Shown here one piece after another: positions 12,101 to 25,449 of a stretch of 64,000 nt of DNA. Made by a program: the position numbers and the translations under genes. How positions within the stretch are numbered: position 1 is the stretch's first letter; each line of letters starts with the position of its first letter. Below the pieces are notes generated by a model. That model was not told the origin of the DNA, ran no database searches, and saw only the letters and a program-made list of their open reading frames with translations. The stretch is from Lucifuga dentata (lineage: Eukaryota > Chordata > Actinopteri > Ophidiiformes > Bythitidae): contig VXCM01000746.1 in the NCBI GenBank assembly GCA_014773175.1, forward strand, positions 1 to 64,000, given 5' to 3'.

Positions 12101-14906
12101 TGCAGTGTCTCATCACGAGCAGAGCGCTCTGATCAGACCGTATGAATTGAGAACCCTCAGAGGAGCCTTAAGAATCACATCCACTATTATACAATCATTG
12201 CAATGTGTTGTTACGTCTTAAGTAAGTGAAGCTATAGCTGCTACTGGGACTCATGCAAAGCTCAGGCCTCATGTGAATATCTTAATCTTTGTTGATCATT
12301 TTTGTTGTACTGCCAAAATCTTAAACCTCTAAAATAACTCCTAATTGTCTGGAGAATGTCTGTAATTGTCTGTAATTTCATTATATGTTACGTATAATGA
12401 CAATAAAGCTATTCTATTCTATTCTAATGATCTGGATGTTAAGGTTTGATGATAAATCAGTGAAGTAACTGTACCGAGAAAGATGAAAGTTAATACTTAG
12501 AAAAATGGGCTTTCATTTAGCAAAGCAATCCAATCTTATCACGTGAAGCATGGAATGACGTTAAAGGGCTTCCAAAGAAATAATCTGTTCTGTGTAATGG
12601 GACAGGTGAGTTTTTATGGTCACAGATTGTGATTTTTAGATCTGCCAGGACTATGCTCAAACTGTGAGCTGCTCACTTCAGCTTTGTGACATTTTAATTC
12701 TGATGAGGTAAAACCTGAATTAAGCTGGACAAACCCCAAAGGAAACAGGATTTTACTTCAACCTGAATTGCAGGAACAAGAATTTAAATGCAGTTCAATT
12801 CAAAGATATTCCAAAACTGTTCTAGAAACACTCAAACAAAAAAAATGCAGATAAATGAAATGCACTCTGACAGACTTTTACAACACATACAGTTAATGAG
12901 GCATTTACAATTCAGTCCTAAATGCTGGGGAGTGGAGGCCTGCTTGCAGTCGTATTGTGTACCTTGGGTCAGGAATCTCTCCCAGGATTTCTTCCAGGTT
13001 GTCTAAAAACTGGACAAAGTCCGACAGGCCTTTGAGATGTTTCCTCAGTGGGTCAGACTCGGCTGGAGCGTAGCCCTTTCCTCCAAGCTGGATGGCCCGC
13101 ACGAAAGATGTCACAGCCTGCAACAGGAAAGAGCATCAAAAATTGATTAGTCCAGGTTTCTTGTTGGGTAAGGTGTGAACGCATTATTGCTAGAGCAAAG
13201 GTGTGTTTCTTACCAGGAAGAGAGAGGTGTGGTTTTTGTGTGCAGCGTGCTTTATGTCAGTAAACGCCACTCGTCCAAGTGCACGACTAGGGACATCAAG
13301 GGTAAGTGCTAAGGCCAAGTTGTTCTTTGAGTTCACAAGCAAATCCAGGTAGGAGCAGAAAACCCTTCTCACTGCCATTTTTACCTATCAATATTAAACA
13401 TGGTGCATGCATATCATTAAACTACATATGGTTCCAATTATTGGCTAGAGAGCAGCTAAGAAATGAATTATTAAACCTTTGAGTAGAGGCCACTGCAGGC
13501 TGTGTTTGTCAAAAAGCAGCAGGGACAGTAGTTTTATTGCCTGAGTTAGATCACTGAAAACAGCAGCTGACAGCCTCGACTTTTCCCTCAACTCCAAAAA
13601 TTACATCAGTCTAGCTGGTAGTGCAGCAGCAAGCCACTACTAAAAACTCACAAATCTGCAAATGACAGAGAACGACTGGAGGAGAGTGACTGATCCAGAA
13701 GGTCTTGTCCAGCTCTCATTGTGCCACATTTTAAACATCTGCCTGCTAAGTGAATTCACATTGCACTCTTAAATCTGTTGATATGATATAGAGTTCTGTC
13801 AATAAGTGCAGGGTGGATTCGAGATAGAACGGACTATGCTGGATGGTGGTGGAGGGGGGGGGAATTCTTTCTAGTGTTGAGAAAAATGAAAAGGAATAGT
13901 CAGAGTTCCGGTTGCTCAATGACACGGGCCAACATAGCATTCATATTAAAATTCATAAGGTAAGAGAGGGCAGAGTGGAGGGAAGGGGTTTCTTATGGAC
14001 ACTTTTTATTATTGTATTAGAAACAGCACTAGGCCTACCTGTGAGATGCAGGGCCGGCCTTTACTAAATGGTGTTGATGGGACTGAAGAATCCAGCAACT
14101 CTGACAACTCCATGTTGCCAGAAAGAAACTCAAACAGTTGGATCTTGACAAAAGAATAAAAAAATTAATTAAGAGATAAATTAAGTGGCTTCATCTCTAA
14201 CACAGTAGCTTATCTAATCCTCCACAGTCATCAGTCTGATTTCAACCAGTTCTTGCTCACTGGGCTCACGGGCTCCTCAGGGTCCAAGTCCACTCTCAGC
14301 TGTTTGTACATAGAGAGGATATCAACCAGGTCCACAGTGTTGGAACACTTCAGGAAGGATTCATATGCTTCCAGGATGAGATCATAGTTCTCCAAGCGTG
14401 CAGAGTTGTGGGGTGGCAGGTGAAGTTTGTTTAGCAGTAAGTGTTTCCAGGCCATCAGGACATCACTCAGAGCCACTTTGAACTCTCTGCCTTGCTGTCA
14501 CAGGAAGAGAGAAAACAGTGAAGGCAGCAGCCATAATTACTGACAGCCTGGAACCAATCACAGTTTTAAAGCAGAAAGAACTTCTTCCATGCTCCAAAAA
14601 TGGGCCATGAGTGGTCTCGGCCGGAAATCTGTGGTAATGTCATCAGTTACGAACATAATGAGTTAGATCACGCAATGACATGACGTGGACTGGGCTTGTA
14701 TGTCATAGGTTGGCACTTGGATAACTTACAGCAAGGACACTTTTAGAACCAGTTACCTGCTTATTAACTTCAGCCAGGGCTAGCTGTAGGACCATCAGCA
14801 TGCCATCAGCTCCATGAATGGTGGTTCTCTCAGACTGTAAAACCCTGTGGCATCCTGTCCTGAAGGTTTTCACCATTGTCTTTAGACCAACTTCTAAAGT
14901 CTCCAT
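6168..14906 (-). CDS. parpbp: PCNA-interacting partner PARI (PARP1-binding protein)
   Basis: Nuclear anti-recombinase that binds PCNA and restrains RAD51 at replication forks. Ten coding exons (- strand order): 14757-14906, 14261-14494, 14039-14143, 13214-13384, 12963-13117, 11131-11314, 10808-10989, 9437-9518, 6980-7175, 6168-6451. They join in phase to 580 residues, close to the human 579. Family hallmarks: [13 protein letters not shown] near the N-terminus, [39 protein letters not shown] and [15 protein letters not shown]. The last residues are [10 protein letters not shown], a C-terminal PCNA-binding PIP box (Q571...F577 F578), preceded by a lysine/arginine-rich tail. A non-coding 5' exon near 15650 is likely. 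Intron 6 (10990-11130, 141 bp) is open and a multiple of three. A mobile element abuts the exon 7 donor. Divergent partner of nup37, convergent with pmch. Confidence 0.95.
10219..10797 (-). mobile_element. TTAA-flanked inverted-repeat element, copy 3
   Basis: Copy in parpbp intron 7 with TTAA at both ends (10219-10222 and 10794-10797) and the same orientation as copy 2. Its apparent length of 579 bp is inflated by a 63-bp assembly duplication around the N at 10718; the real element is about 515 bp. The element ends 10 bases from the splice donor of parpbp exon 7. Confidence 0.85.
10655..10781. other. Assembly duplication around single N (10718)
   Basis: The 63 bases before the N (10655-10717) recur exactly after it (10719-10781). 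This is best explained as two contig ends sharing an overlap that was not merged. Confidence 0.9.
12375..12425 (+). mobile_element. Retrotransposon 3' tail (fragment)
   Basis: The sequence ATAATGACAATAAAGC followed by ATTCT pentamers is the typical 3' end of teleost non-LTR retrotransposons and their SINE partners. Only the tail is recognisable, in parpbp intron 5. Confidence 0.5.
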
Positions 14907-15369
14907 TGTTCTCTACAGAAGAAGAAAATTCTCAGTTCAAAAAGTGGTTTGACAGACTCAACAATACAGAAAATCATTGGTGAAATCCCTTTAGAAACTT
15001 GAGTCTGTCTCTATTTTTCATTCACATACACACAAAGCAGCACCCCACCAGCATACACAAAACTTCAAACAAGTATTATTTTAAACAAGTCAAAAATAAT
15101 TATAGTAATAATAAATACAAAACTAATCTCGATCTTTTAGCTGGAAGAAAAAGTAAGAAAGAAAACCTGAGGACTCATGGTGCTCAAGAACCATTTAGGT
15201 GAGTTACTCTCAGTTTATATCAAAAATACGTCACCTTTCACGATATTCCAGAATAAAACATAAAGTCTGTCAAGTCCCTGGCTTTGAAAAAAGTTACAAA
15301 ATACCTTTATGCAAAGCTCTATATATTGCAATAATGTCCAAGAACACACGATCACGAAGAAAAAAGCAG

Positions 15370-15722
15370 TTGTTTTGAAATTTTAAATCGCTGGTGACGT
15401 TTAAAGCTCTGGCCAATCAACTTCTATCACACAACACTGGGAACTGTCATTAAACACAGTAACTCTCTCCGGCTTTAAAATTTGAAATTCCGTGGTAGAC
15501 TTATACTGAGTGTTTTTTTTAATGTTATCAAACATTATGTATTAATTATATGGTGCTAAATTGAATGAGTAATTTTGATTTTGTTTTGTTACGTTCTGAG
15601 AACCTCCCCTTGATATTCTCACTAAATGGTACATTCCAGGTCGTACCCGGAAGAAGACGGAAAGCATCTCAAGCGCGCGCAGCATTTGATTCAGCGATAT
15701 TACTGGAAATAACGTTGTAAAG
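15370..15722. promoter_or_regulatory. Shared head-to-head promoter of parpbp and nup37
   Basis: The two start regions are back to back. A splice donor ending a non-coding nup37 first exon lies at 15721/15722 (TAAA then GTAAGT). A possible parpbp first-exon donor lies near 15645 on the other strand. Between and beside them are an inverted CCAAT context GGCCAATC (15411-15418), two TTTGAA CHR-like cores (15374-15379 and 15481-15486), a TGACGT core just upstream of the CCAAT box, and an ETS-type CCGGAAG (15647-15653). CCAAT plus CHR is the usual make-up of G2/M cell-cycle promoters, fitting parpbp. Motif positions are seen; the function is inferred. Confidence 0.55.
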
Positions 15723-16677
15723 TAAGTCTGTCAGTACATTATTTTAAATTGAAATGGATATTCTAATGTAATAAATAAGTATTAAGTTAACTAACAGCCC
15801 GTCATATAATAGAAAAAGTCCACATAATATTTTATTTCTAGCTAGTTGCTAGCTAACCAGATGCCCACACATTAGCACCTTACCGGGTGAGTTTTTGTAT
15901 TGATTGTAGAATATTGATTTTGATCATTATTAATGATAGTAGCATGAACTGGTGTGCTGTGGATGTAGCTCACAGAACAGCTAAAGGTATTTTTTTTAAA
16001 TCGTTACAGCTAATGTTAGATAATTGCGGACCAGAATAACAATACATTGTGACTGTATTGGGCTAAATACACGCTGAATGTCCATTTAGAGAAGTGGTAG
16101 CTTGTTGTTGTCTTTATTAATTGCAGATATCTATACAAAATAATCAATAAAGTGGATACATCTTGCCAGTCAGTGTTGTTATAATCAGTCAATTTGGTAT
16201 GTTAAGATGGAGCTTGTGTAAGTTCAATATGTATGTTTTTTTAATAATGTTTGGCCTGACATTTTCTCCATGCAAAATTCTGTGGCAGAGTTGTTTAACT
16301 TGGCTTCTGAAGTCACAATTTTCAATACAAGCTTAATTCTAATATTTCATCATGTTCTCACCTTTTTAATAAAAAGCCAGGTATAAAATGTCATTAAAAA
16401 AAGAACAAAAAAACGCCTGTAAATTTCGACACAGTTATTGTTTAACATTAAAATTGTCAAAAATTCAAGTGGTTATATGTGAAATTTTTAACGGTGCAGC
16501 TCTTCCTGGCAGTGTTTTAAATAGTGTTTTACAGTTGAATTCAATAATCAGATGGGAAAATAGCCATCAGTAATATCGTAGGTCAATATTTGTAGGCAGC
16601 AAAGTGATTTTGAACACTTTAGACTCTGTTTATTTTAAATGTCACCTCATCATTGTTTTTCATTCTGGTCAGGTAGT

Positions 16678-16698
16678 ATGGTGGAAGCTCTGATCTGA
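16678..16698 (+). promoter_or_regulatory. Short upstream ORF in the nup37 leader
   Basis: Six codons plus stop (MVEALI) in the second leader exon, which begins at 16673 after a CAG acceptor. It ends 27 bases before the nup37 start codon and could modestly lower translation. Confidence 0.45.
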
Positions 16699-16725
16699 AA
16701 GCAGCTCTACCTGGACACACACATC

Positions 16726-19700
16726 ATGCAGGAGGACTGTACTCGTAGCGCCAGCTACACCGTGGTGTGTGAGGACTATGTTCATTTGGTGGAATTCAGT
16801 CCTTTCAGCTCTGGTACCTCTGCCTCTCTCTTGGCATATGGTGGAAACCAATATGTAGTTGTGGGCAGCTGCATCTTCCAGGTTAGCAGTGCAGATTCAC
16901 ATGCTCTAGTTTGCTTGTTTCATATTCAGAGACATTTGTCTTATTTGTGAAAACACAAAAAAAATGAATCTGAAGCAGCAAAATCTCAATATAAGACTTG
17001 TTCCCACAGGAAGAGGATGTGGAGGTAGAAGGAGTAGAATTCACAGTTTTTCGTGCTTTCCATCATGAATTGCGTGTCGATGCTCTTGCTTGGAGCCCCG
17101 AGTCACGGCTGGACAGAGTGCCCACTATCAGGTACGGTTTCTGTTTCAGCCTGTCCTGTAGGGTATTATGTCCTCATCATGGTGCATAGCATGCAGGAAA
17201 TGTTATTTATATGATAGTTCTGCCTCTTTGTGTGTTAACAGTTACATATGCACAGACTCCATGCCTATACAGAAACTTTATATTTATCTACAGGTTCCTT
17301 CTGTAGAGTTGATGATGTTATTGTGTGGCAAAGCAAAATTTTCACAGCACATGTTGTTCAAAATGATTGTTCAGCTGATACTTTCCCTTAACGCCATTAT
17401 CTCCTTTTGGTCATACAGCGCCCATGAGTTTAAAATCATGTGTTATGGAGGGTCGATACACTGCAGGTTTTCAGCCTAACCAAACCGTTTGCCAGCTGAA
17501 TTTAACATTTAGCTAATCACTGAAATCAGCTGGTGTGTTTTAAATGCAAAAAGCTACAAAATTCACATGATCCTTTTTTCTGTGCTGATTATGGCTGGAC
17601 ATCAGTCGTGAAAGAGGTCATCAGGCTTTGAACAGGATTCAGAGGTGTCAAGTTATAATTCACTACTGTGCTACTAAACTAATGTCCGTGTCTTTTATCA
17701 CAACAGGATCATGTTTTAGAAACATTCTTGTACTTTTGTAGAGAAAGCAGAGCAGCCGTACTATGTGAGCCTCATCAAACAGCCTGTCATCATCACGCTA
17801 CGGCTGCCAGGATGTGATCCCAGTTATTTCAGGTGGACTTGGACAGGAGGGAAGAAACCTAACTGTAGATTGTTAGAAAGTAAGAGTCTTTGTCCTAATT
17901 GGAGTGTTGGATTGGAAGTCGTACGCTCCCTCTGGAGGTGTTTATACTTGCTGTAATTGAAAGGGAAAGGCGACAATAATTCCCGGGCTGCTGCGGTTTA
18001 CTCCACAGTCCCCTCGAGGCGGTCCTGTGACGTACGGACATGTTATTGCGCTGATGACTGCCCACTCAGGTTCCATCCCTCCCATCTTTCTGTACACAGC
18101 CATGTCTTCCAGGAAAAGTAAAACGTTCTCACGGGCTTGCCTCAAACAGGGGACTAGAGAGAAGTGAGGGGAGTAAAAGGGGCTCGTGCTGGGATGTCCA
18201 GTCTGCAGCTGCATACACGCAGGTTCTGCGGGAGAAGCTGCAGGGTTACGGTTCACATCTTCCCAACGTTAGCTCAGAGACATTACTGTTTGTCATTTAA
18301 AGGAAGAGTCTGACTCAACGCCTCGTGTCTCAGTGGCTTTCTAAACTATTGGTGATGAAAACATGCAGAGTATAACCATAATACATTGCCAATGGGAGAT
18401 TATTTTTGGAAACAAAGATTTGACAGCCTTTAAAAGTAAAAGTCATGTTGGAGAGTCGGTGTCATTTCCAAACTGAAAGGTGTAACCTTTACTGAGAAAA
18501 TCCCTCTTTGCCACACACTCACTTTTTCCTTTTGTGTTTTCAGCTTCTATGTGAAGTTTCTCACAGAGGAAAGGATCAAATCTTTCTTTCATTTCTGTCT
18601 TTGTGTAAAAAATAATAAGTTCTCATTTACAATCGAGCACAACAGGTATATCAAAGGATCAATGTTATTGGACGGTATTTTCTTGTCAGTGTATTTAACA
18701 GCAAATATGCAGAAAGAAATTGCAGTACAAAATCTTTTATAGGCTTTATTTGTATGCATATTTCTCCCTGGTTTTTTTTAAGTTTAAGTTGAACGTTTTT
18801 GTTGTATTTGTATTTTTGCCTTTAGCAGGATCTTTTCAGTTTATTGTGCAATTTTTAGAGTTACAGCATCTTCCATAAATTTCACAGTTATGACAGCTTC
18901 CTGTAAAATATCCTTCCTCAGTCTTTTGCCATAACTTTTCAATAATCAAATTTGTTGGATTCATGCATGATTTTTTGTTAAATAAGAAATCTGTCAAATG
19001 AGTGTGAGTATTGGTTTCCTGTAGTGGTGAAAGCTGAAATTCACTGGTGTTCCCCTTTAAGTGAGTTTTGGGTTGTGTTACACAGGATATCAAATCAAGA
19101 AAATGGCTTTGACATTAAACTTAAAAAAAAAAAAATGTAAAAGTGGCTGAAATGTGTTCCATGCTTTAGTCCAAAGTACAACAGTAATTTGTAGGGTTAG
19201 AAGGCCTCTCCTAATATAATCTAATCTACTGCAGCAGTAATACCCTGAAGCACGTTAAGGGTGTTTGTAGTGACATCATGCCAAATCCTGTGCCTGCGAC
19301 TGAAAATGTGTGAACCGCCGTGTGATTATTCTAGTGATATGTGTGTGTTTTTCTTGTCAAAAGTGACTTAGTGTAATTGTGTGAATAATTGCAGGCGCTG
19401 GTATATACTAGGACTGATTAGAGGGAAAGTCCTCTGCCTGGCTCTGCACAGGTTCTCAACAGAGACGTGTGTAAATGGCGTGAGGATTCTTGTTTTTCTT
19501 CGTGTTTATCTTAGTTTGCAATTAGAATCTCCCTGGCAGTGTTTCTACTGATCACTGTCCAACTTTCTACCCCACACACACACACACTCACACAGAGGTG
19601 TTAGTTCAGGCATGGACGTAGAAAGAAAGATGTCGTCTGTCATTGGGTCCGTGTAGTCTGATTCTGTTTTGATGTTCTTTGTCTGGTTATTTCTCAGTTC

Positions 19701-20164
19701 TCTCTTTCTTTTCCTCTTCTTCTCTCTTTCCAGGTTTTGCACCGCTGCAGCTGACAGAAAACTACGCCTGTTGACTTCTGATCTGCAGGATAGGCATGAA
19801 GTCAAGGTAGTGCAACATCTGGACCACATTGGCCAGAAACAGTCTTGTCAGTTGGCATCAGATTTTCTCTGCTTAGCATTTGTATTTGGTACTTAGTAAT
19901 ACAGGAAATAGCTGTACATACAGAACGTATTGCAGGGGCCAGGATAGTAAGTCCATGTTTGCAATAAAAACCTCACTAAATATTTTTATTGATCATGTGT
20001 TGGCTGTTTTTGCTTGCTGTTGCCTAGGTGATGGAGGGCCACACCAGCTACATTAACCAATTGGTGTTTGAGCCCACAGAGGGAAAACAAATTGCTTCTG
20101 TCAGTGATGACCACACTTGCAGGTCCAAACCATTTTCCCCTGCATGTGTTTGTGTTTGTGTGTT

Positions 20165-20197
<33 letters not shown>

Positions 20198-23100
20198 ATG
20201 CGCACGTGCGTGTGTTTCTAGCTCCTGATTTTGGGTTCTGTTCTCTGTTAATGGTGCAGAAAGTCCTGACTGTGTTTCCACAGTGAAACATGATGCTAAG
20301 CACAACATGCTACGGTGACTGTGCGTAAGCACAGAGCTGCTTTGTAGCTTTTCTAGCTAATTGGTTAAATATGGAAATCCAATTAGCTGCAGAAAGATTT
20401 TCCTCCCTAAGGGGGACCTGCAACAAGGTCCCCAAATTTTCCTTTTCAATTAGTGGTGGAGGGAGGAAAAAGTGTGTCAGTAGCCAGGGTCACCTCAGGG
20501 ACAGCCCCCCTCCATCAACAGGCTGTTCTCATGCATATAAGCCTGTCTTTGCTCACTTTTTGACTCACAGCTTTACATGATTAAAGCAGGTTGAATAATA
20601 AATTTTAGATTTAAAAGAAATGAGCAGGCAGGTGACGATACTAGCTACAGTATGTCCATGACTTTGTAGAAATTTATTTTTAACCTGAAACCTTCCAACT
20701 GCTTTATTTTTCAAACAATTATTTTGACAGTAGGTCATGTGTCCTCTGATTGGTTATTGTCCTAACCAGCTCAATGCAATGTCCTGCCAACATCAAGTCA
20801 GAGACAATTGAGTCCGGAGCAGAGACATGAAGCTCTTTCACTTGCATCCACTTTTACCCTCCCTCTGCTGACCGGCCAGAGTAAACAGTAGTGCGTTCCA
20901 TCTGCTGAAAGATTAAGATTCTGTCATGTTGAGAAAATATGGACGCGGGAGGAAGACAGAGGCGGAACAAGGGATAGATCGAGTTAACGGGAGAGGACCT
21001 TCCAGTCAGCCCACACAAAGTGGACCTCGATATGAGAGGAGGAAAGTGGTCCTGCGCTGAGCGAGTGAGGGATGTGGCACTGTGGATGTGCAGGCTCATG
21101 ACCTCTCCATCACTCTGTTACACTTGGCAGAGGTGGATCTGCTGTCGTTCAGTTTAGCTCTGTCATCACCGTCCACTCTCGTTGTGTTAACTCCATTGTT
21201 GCTAACATGCAAGCTGGTGCTGTAGCATCTTATGGGACCTCTCAGTCCTCAGGGGGAGTTTACGTTTGCTGCGTGTCATCTGATCGGCTCCTGGCTTCTG
21301 TACAGATGGAGTGGAGTGTGTCTGTGGGGTAACGTGCCACCTAGAGACCACAGAAGTGAACTGCAGGTCTCTGAGGGGATTTGGGGTTGACTGAGTTCAC
21401 CAGTGAACTCAGGATAACACACACCTGCTGCTGCTGCATTATGTATAGGGTTTAAAGCATTTTTTTCTTCAGTTCTCAGCAGTAATCCCTTAAGACTGCA
21501 TATAATCTACAGTGTTTTTTTTTTTTGTTTGTTTTTTTTGCTTCCAAATGTTGTGTAAGGGAAGCCAGCATACAGCAGCTGTGCTTCTAACCTGTCTTCT
21601 ATGCTATAAACTAACCTAAGCTTGAAAAAATTTAATGAATAAATTTATTTATTTATTGTTAGGCAGTATAAGTGAATCAGTTTGGCATATGAAGAAACAG
21701 GCCAATCAACTGTTTCACCATGTTGATGTATTATATAAATTTCTTTTAGAGGTAATGTGTCAAAAATCCAACCTTGAGCAGATCCTGTTCAAACAGATGC
21801 TGATGCAGTGATAATGGAGTTGGAGATGGAACACTGAGATGGGATAATATTATTTCACTCATTCATTTCGCTCTTGTCCAGAGAATCGCCTCGACTGTTT
21901 ACTCTGCTCAGCACGATCCTCCAATAAATCAGATCACACAGCACTAACAGCACTCCCATCGCCTCCACTTTAGGGAAACATTGACAAACCGTAACACTCC
22001 AGCCCTACTTTTTTCTCACTTAGATAACACAATACAGGACTTCAGATGTCCTTCTCCACTCTGTTGTACATGGAAGTGGAGTGTTATTGCTCGATGTAGT
22101 GTTATGCAATTACACTGTGTTTTATCAGAGGCGGTCACATGTTTTTGTGTCTTTCACCTCGTTCGGCAGAGGTTATGTTTTTTCGGGGGGACGGTGCTCT
22201 CCGTTTGAAGGGCAGAGCGGTTGACCACAGCTTGGCCTGTGGTGGTGTAGCGTACAGTTGAGCTCTGCTTGGCTAGTGGTCTGAAAGAAGAGGGTTTAGT
22301 TGTAGTTTTCCTGGTGTGGTCTGGGTTTTTTTCCCCCCTCAGCCTCACTCATGCACCATGGTGGAGGCTCTGGCTGAGTCCACATGGCCAAAGGAAAGAA
22401 GCCCACAGATTTGACAGGGCTCTATCCTCCTGCAGGGGAGTCGAGGCAGGAAAAGTTGAGTGTTTACCGTTTATCTTCCCCTACACCGCACCACCGAGGA
22501 CATCAATCTCTCCAACAACACACTTGACATTTAGATGGTCTTTTGAGGTACTTTTTGGGCTTTTTGAAGTTGATGTCTTTTGCATGACCTCATCAGTCAG
22601 CGGCCTTCCACGTTTCACCAGCATTTGTTTTATATTCCCAGAAACACTTGCAGCTGCCTACCCCACACCCCCATCCCTATCTTCACTTTTGGTTCAGGGA
22701 TTGTTTGGATCGTTCAGATGTGGTTAAACATAGATCCTGGTCTCAGAATCTGCAATTCTCCACATCCAAGTGATTCATTACGTTTGTATGCATGCCACTG
22801 TGTTGTTTCTCAGCAGCTTTTGCTATTCTGGGTCATATTAAGCTGCGGAATTGATGATTATTTTAACAAAGATGTCTGGTACACAGCCCTCACACAAAAG
22901 CATGTGCGAGTAGAGCTTTGATTGCTGATTGTGTGCAGCAACCCTCCGTCTCTTTTGTTTCAAGTAGGATGCTGTTCAGCTTCACCCCACTGCTCTTCCT
23001 CAGCGGATGTGCATTCTGCTGCCCTCTCTGCACTCCACAGTAAATGAATGGCAGTGGGCTGCCCACAGCGAAACATTTGCTGTAATGTGAGTGGAGCGTA

Positions 23101-23492
23101 ACGCCGACTCGGGCAAAGGGTGTTGTTTCCCCTGTGCCCCGCTATCATAGCTCAATGTAATGCGAGTCTGGCTTTTTCCCTGTAATGAGTCCAGCATAAG
23201 TCTGTCTGTCCTCACAGCTCAGGGCCTAGATCTGAGAAAAGAAACCCTTTCCCTGGAAAAAAAATTAAGATTTGGTACATGACTTGCACACAACTGGCAG
23301 AAATTAGATAAATTAGAAGCAAACATGAACTTGGATGAAAAAGAACTGTCAGTCATTGCCCCATCGTATGCCATAAAACCCTATTAGCATCGTGTCTTGT
23401 ATTGAGCCATGAATTTATGGAAAATTTGAACTAGAATTCTGAGAATGAAGAAGAAGCAGAAACAACTTCAGCATACAGGAGTCAGTAAGGAC

Positions 23493-23539
<47 letters not shown>

Positions 23540-25354
23540 GCCTCAAATGTGCTTAGTTCTCAAAAATATAGCTCTTTTACTTTTTATTTAAAAGTGGGAA
23601 ATTATTAGCATTATTCTTACCGGTGTTAATTTGAATCCTTATCTTAATTTATCTGTGCAGGGTTTGGGATCTGGATGGGAACGAAACCGCTGCCCTCAGA
23701 CTTCGCTCTCCAGGCATCAGTGTGTGCTGGCACCCACAGGAAGTCTTTAAGGTGAGGGAAGTGGTCATCACAACACTCGTTACAGTAAAAAAAATGTCGT
23801 TTGTTTTTGGTATATCTTTACATTCTGAGGTGAACCGGAAAATCAGAACTTCCCACAGCTGTAAACATGCATAATAATGCATGTTTACATGCATAATACC
23901 TGCATAATGGGTTTTTCCGTTAGATTACTGGACAGCCGGCTTGTTTATCCCAGATGAGTTGTCAAAATTGGCACATTGGCAGGATCAGTATGGAGTCTTC
24001 TCATCCCCTGTGTGAGAGGGTTGGTTTAACTGCCCTGACCTTGTAGTGTAACCTGTCCAGGCTGCTTCCTTCCTTTATCATTATATGCTAGGACAGGCTT
24101 CATCCTCCTTTGAGGCTGAGCAGAAATAAGCAGGTATTGAGAAATAAATTGATAAATGTACCATATATGCCAATTGCTCCAGGAATTTATGATCCAGTTA
24201 TCAGCAGAATTAAATAAATGTAACTAATCACAGTATTTGGGATACCTTCAATTTTGCCCAATCCCTGCATTATTTCCATAAAAAAGGGGTGAAATTGTGA
24301 GCTTGTTTGCAAATTTTTCAAAGTGTCTTTTGACCTCAACAATCTCAACAATTTCTGTCTTGTTTCCTGTGGGATGTTATTTCCACCTAAATGATGTTTT
24401 GAAGTAGAGATTATTCTCAGGCTGTCTGTTGCCCCAAGAAGATTACCAAACTGAGCTCCTTGAAAATTTGAAAGTAGATCTGAAAATAAGGAAATTTCTC
24501 ATAATACAAAAATCTCTACAAAGTGCATCACATTTTCAGAAAAGCCACTGCAAATTAAGGCTGTGGTAATCACAAAACAATATGATTCTGTTGGGATCGT
24601 AGTGCCCTTACTGAAGCAGTAAGTGTTGCACCTAATAAGCACCCACATTTCTATCCAGTTAATGGTGGCAGAGAAGAAAGGGACAATCCGCTTCTATGAC
24701 CTGGTCACCCAGCAGGCCGTTCTGTCGCTGGACTGTGGACAGTCCCCACTCATGTCAGCTGACTGGTGCCTCACCAACACGATCAAAGTAGGTGCTGTGG
24801 CGGGAAACGACTGGCTCATCTGGGACATAACTCGCTCCAGGTAAATCCTGGAAAGCGGCGTTGATGCTGCACGATAATGTTGGATAACAGATTGACTTGT
24901 ATTTAAATTTTTATTTTTTCTTCTGCAGTTACCCACAAGAAAAAAGACCTGCACACATTGACAAAGCACGATTATTCAAGTAAGAAAAGTGTTAATTAAA
25001 AGGCCAAAATGGTGTAATTGCAGTGCAGTTACAGGGATGTTGATTTTCACCTCAGGTGGTCTCGAGCCAATGAAAACCTCTTCGCCACCACAGGATGTCC
25101 GGGAAAGATTAGCAGTCAGTTACTCATCCACCACCTTGGCCATCCACAGGTCAGTAGGTAGCCTTCACCACTTCCTGATAGATGTTTTATTAATGTTCTC
25201 TGCAGATTGTAACTCATGTCATACGTTGATGTCTTTACAGCCGGTGATGATCGGGTCGGCCCCGGTGGGGTCAGGCCTCAGCTGGCACCGGACACTCCCC
25301 CTGTGTGTGATTGGCGGTGACAGGAAGCTTTGCTTTTGGATGACTGAAATGTAG
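16726..25354 (+). CDS. nup37: Nucleoporin Nup37
   Basis: WD40 beta-propeller subunit of the Nup107-160 (Y) complex of the nuclear pore, also at kinetochores in mitosis. Nine coding exons: 16726-16881, 17010-17131, 19734-19806, 20028-20122, 23661-23751, 24659-24840, 24929-24979, 25056-25149, 25241-25354. All phases close to 325 residues, next to 326 in human. Strong family matches are FCTAADRKLRLLTSDLQD, GHTSYINQLVFEP, QIASVSDDHTCRVWDL, GVAEK-type KKGTIRFYDL, VGAVAGNDWLIWDITRS and the end SGLSWHRTLPLCVIGG. The DHTCRVWD and NDWLIWD segments are WD-repeat cores. A non-coding first exon near 15690-15721 and a second leader exon starting at 16673 precede the start. Introns are 52 bp to 3.5 kb and hold microsatellites but no complete gene. 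Confidence 0.97.
20175..20197. repeat. (TG)n microsatellite
   Basis: TG run in nup37 intron 4, starting about 50 bases after the exon 4 donor. Confidence 0.9.
23493..23536. repeat. (GT)n(GA)n compound microsatellite
   Basis: A short GT stretch followed by about 17 GA units in nup37 intron 4, 125 bases before exon 5. Confidence 0.95.
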
Positions 25355-25422
25355 TCACCTGAGCAGCACTTCCCATGGTGGAAAATACACCAGGTCCTCT
25401 ATTTCTATTCCATTACATGTTC

Positions 25423-25428
25423 AATAAA
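25423..25428 (+). terminator. nup37 polyadenylation signal
   Basis: AATAAA 69 bases after the nup37 stop codon, giving a very short 3' UTR. Confidence 0.75.
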
Positions 25429-25449
25429 ATATTTTGCAAATATCCGCTG

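Noticed and set aside
16882..19733. Extra nup37 exon around 17740-17830 (frame with KQPVIITLRLPG)
   Set aside because: Exons 2 and 3 join in phase and match the human order without an intervening exon.
22269..22727. 152-codon frame in nup37 intron 4
   Set aside because: Crosses nothing recognisable, has no domain, and sits in an intron of a well-defined gene.
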